From Clostridia bacterium (GTDB lineage Bacteria; Bacillota; Clostridia; UBA1381), in the NCBI GenBank assembly GCA_900770405.1, contig CAAGKL010000020.1, forward strand, positions 1 to 8,561: a stretch of DNA of 8,561 nucleotides. Direction: 5' to 3'. The notes beneath the pieces were generated by a model. That model did no database searches. It had not been told where the DNA came from and saw only the letters and a program-made list of their open reading frames with translations. The position numbers and the translations under genes were made by a program. Of the stretch, positions 6,962-8,561 are shown piece after piece. Numbering within the stretch: the first letter of the stretch is position 1; each line of letters starts with the position of its first letter.

Positions 6962-8561
6962 TTATTTATTACGCCGAACCGAGGCAAAAAGCGATGCAGG
7001 CTTCATATCCTCCGCATTCCACGCCATTGCCTTTATGCTGTCGGCATTCCCGGGCGAATAATCGTAAAAGGCTTTGCCGCCGGAATTTTTGCATATACGG
7101 CAGTCGGTCATAGCACCGTCCGCATATGCGGCAAAAATCACGTCCGAATCAACGCTGTACGCGCGCACGGTTTCGCCGTCCGACCAGAACCAGCTTTTTT
7201 CCCGCGGTATTTCCACACGTTCACATTTAAAATCGTCAAGGTATATCTCCGACAAACCTGTTACCGGCTTCGGCGTATTAATCGAAATATATTCAAAGCT
7301 TGTGTAATCCTTGTCAATAATATGTTCGCCGCAATAGCTGCCGTCGACATAGAGCGAAATACTCTTGTTGTCAATGTCAATATACAGCCGCAAATCGTAC
7401 CACGTTCCACGTGTGAGCGTCACACCGGTGTCACTTCCGGCAAGGCTCAGATTTCCTTCCGTATTTATGGTTATATTTTCCCACGCTGACGCACCGGAAT
7501 TCAAAAACTTTATATCAATCAGCTTGTTCGCATTAAAATCCGGAAACATCAGTTTTGCAGAATAGCGCAGAACACCGCCCTTTACCTTCTCAGCGCGCTG
7601 ATACGTCGTGTCGGTGAAGATTGCGGCAAGACTCTCGCCCCTGCCGTTTTTGTATTTACTGTCAATGGTTCTTATATGACAAACTCTGTTATCCCCCTGC
7701 TGCTCCACAACAACAGTATCGGAAATTCCGAGCGGCGTCATTGCGTAATCATACCAATACACCCTGTTGTCAGGGTGTATTTTATCGTTGTATTGCCGCG
7801 TTTTTATCATACTGGTGTCCGCATCGCTTATATCAGCGCCCGACTCAAAATCAGCATCGCATATCTGCGCGGTCACACGTTCCGTCCTGTCGGCAAGCGT
7901 GCTGCCAAGATATTCCAGTGCGGCGGAGGAGGTCTTTATCAGACTCTTCCCCCACTCGCTTATCGGCAGATCATACTCCTCTACCCCGCTGCCGGAAATA
8001 TTCACCGGAGTCAGCTTTACCGTGATATTAACCGCCCCGTCCGCAGTTGTTTTCAGCATAAGCCGCTTGTAGCCGCTGTTGGTCCGCTGACCCGATACAC
8101 CGCGCAACACAAATTCCCGCGCGTCCTCGCTCGTGATTTGGGCGTCCCTGCTGCACAGAAAATCCACATAAAGCTTTTTCTCGGGATTTACCTTATCCGA
8201 CAGAATCGCCCGCTTATTTTCATTGTCTATACTGATGTCGCTTTGAGTATACATAAGCCAGTATATGTCATTTTCGCCCCTCAGTGTGAGCTCGTCGCGC
8301 ACTACAAGGCTCTTTCTGCCGTCGGTAAAGCAATACGCCCGCGCGGCAGAGCTCGCTTTTGACGCAAGCAGTGCCGACATATCCACCTTTGCTATTGCGC
8401 CGTTATCATTGCCGTCGAAATCCGTGATTTTGGCTGTTGAGCCGACAACATAGTCCGGCTCGATATCCGGGGATATAACAACCGTGTTGTGCGCCTCGGC
8501 ACGGTTTAAAAATATCTTCCATCTGCCGCCGCCCGCAACATCGAAATATCCCGGCAGCGCA
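6962..8561 (-). CDS. Heparinase II/III-like polysaccharide lyase family protein with LamG-like and terminal modules, N-terminus outside the window
   Basis: The frame is open from the right edge to the TAA at 6962, showing 532 C-terminal residues. The GTG at 8386 is internal and not a start. The visible part opens with the tail of a heparinase II/III-type beta-sandwich: GGGRWKIFLNRAEAHNTVVI (10-29), whose AEAHNT resembles the conserved His-Asn motif of that family, then a strand-rich stretch to about residue 200. From DADFESGAD (about 235) to YLDDFKCERV (about 449) runs a concanavalin/LamG-like sandwich with typical TWYDLRLYIDIDNKSISLYVDG. The last 75 residues form a small separate module ending AWNAEDMKPASLF. 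Such proteins are usually secreted and cleave acidic polysaccharides by beta-elimination, but the catalytic alpha/alpha barrel and any signal peptide lie outside, so activity is unproven. The gene ends 154 bp before the regulator, with no clear terminator. It could also be a non-catalytic heparinase-like protein. Confidence 0.72.
   Translation of the reverse strand, partial: ALPGYFDVAGGGRWKIFLNRAEAHNTVVISPDIEPDYVVGSTAKITDFDGNDNGAIAKVDMSALLASKASSAARAYCFTDGRKSLVVRDELTLRGENDIYWLMYTQSDISIDNENKRAILSDKVNPEKKLYVDFLCSRDAQITSEDAREFVLRGVSGQRTNSGYKRLMLKTTADGAVNITVKLTPVNISGSGVEEYDLPISEWGKSLIKTSSAALEYLGSTLADRTERVTAQICDADFESGADISDADTSMIKTRQYNDKIHPDNRVYWYDYAMTPLGISDTVVVEQQGDNRVCHIRTIDSKYKNGRGESLAAIFTDTTYQRAEKVKGGVLRYSAKLMFPDFNANKLIDIKFLNSGASAWENITINTEGNLSLAGSDTGVTLTRGTWYDLRLYIDIDNKSISLYVDGSYCGEHIIDKDYTSFEYISINTPKPVTGLSEIYLDDFKCERVEIPREKSWFWSDGETVRAYSVDSDVIFAAYADGAMTDCRICKNSGGKAFYDYSPGNADSIKAMAWNAEDMKPASLFASVRRNK
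7756..7781. repeat. Perfect 11-bp inverted repeat with 4-nt loop inside the lyase-like gene
   Basis: AATACACCCTG at 7756-7766 is the exact reverse complement of CAGGGTGTATT at 7771-7781, separated by TTGT. On the plus strand the right arm is followed by TTATCG, so arm plus tail reads TATTTTATCG and looks rather like a weak intrinsic terminator, but no plus-strand gene leads into it. On the sense strand it encodes KIHPDNRVYW, in the stretch between the domain start DADFESGAD and the main LamG strands. Its function is unknown. Confidence 0.75.

Noticed and set aside
7676..8362. A 228-codon open frame on the plus strand
   Set aside because: It is antisense to the lyase-like gene, which shows LamG and heparinase features on the minus strand. 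It is a codon-bias shadow.
1..8561. CRISPR array, tRNA, rRNA or riboswitch
   Set aside because: I saw no regularly spaced repeats, no cloverleaf or rRNA-like sequence, and no leader long enough for a known riboswitch. Almost the whole window is coding.

Overview
The window looks like the left end of a metagenomic contig from an anaerobic, low-to-mid GC member of the Bacillota (Clostridia, of gut, rumen or digester type). The reasons are a Lpl/Ytc-type carbohydrate ABC transporter with a lipoprotein binding protein, a membrane-spanning AraC regulator of the YesS kind, GGAGG-type ribosome sites, and a 'MKP'-ending C-terminal module that I associate with clostridial secreted carbohydrate-active proteins. 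The taxonomy is inference. Positions 1-20 are not biological: they are the last 20 bases of the Illumina TruSeq read-2 adapter, so the first gene is cut by an assembly or trimming artefact.

All recognisable genes lie on the minus strand and are transcribed from right to left. In that order they are: (i) 8561-6962, the C-terminal part of a large heparinase II/III-like polysaccharide lyase or related protein carrying a LamG-like sandwich and a small terminal module; (ii) 6961-6808, a 154-bp intergenic region with a good sigma-A-type promoter, directly repeated ATGTC half-sites touching its -35 box, and two concentric dyads over the leader; (iii) 6807-4552, a one-component transmembrane AraC-family regulator; (iv) 4509-2911, an extracellular solute-binding lipoprotein; (v) 2886-1942 and 1926-1036, the two membrane permeases; (vi) 1017-21, a Gfo/Idh/MocA-family oxidoreductase lacking only its C-terminus. 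Genes iii to vi are separated by 42, 24, 15 and 18 bp and probably form one operon. No gene-free stretch exceeds 300 bp.

The inferred logic is a Gram-positive polysaccharide-utilisation locus. A secreted lyase would cut a polysaccharide, probably uronic-acid-containing. The membrane regulator would sense a fragment outside the cell and activate transcription, the binding protein and permeases would import oligosaccharides using an ATPase encoded elsewhere, and the oxidoreductase would act on a sugar or sugar acid. The true substrate cannot be read from this window. Each part belongs to a known family. The points most worth a second look are the regulatory architecture at 6827-6946, the modular C-terminus of the lyase-like protein, a perfect 11-bp inverted repeat inside its gene, and the adapter junction.
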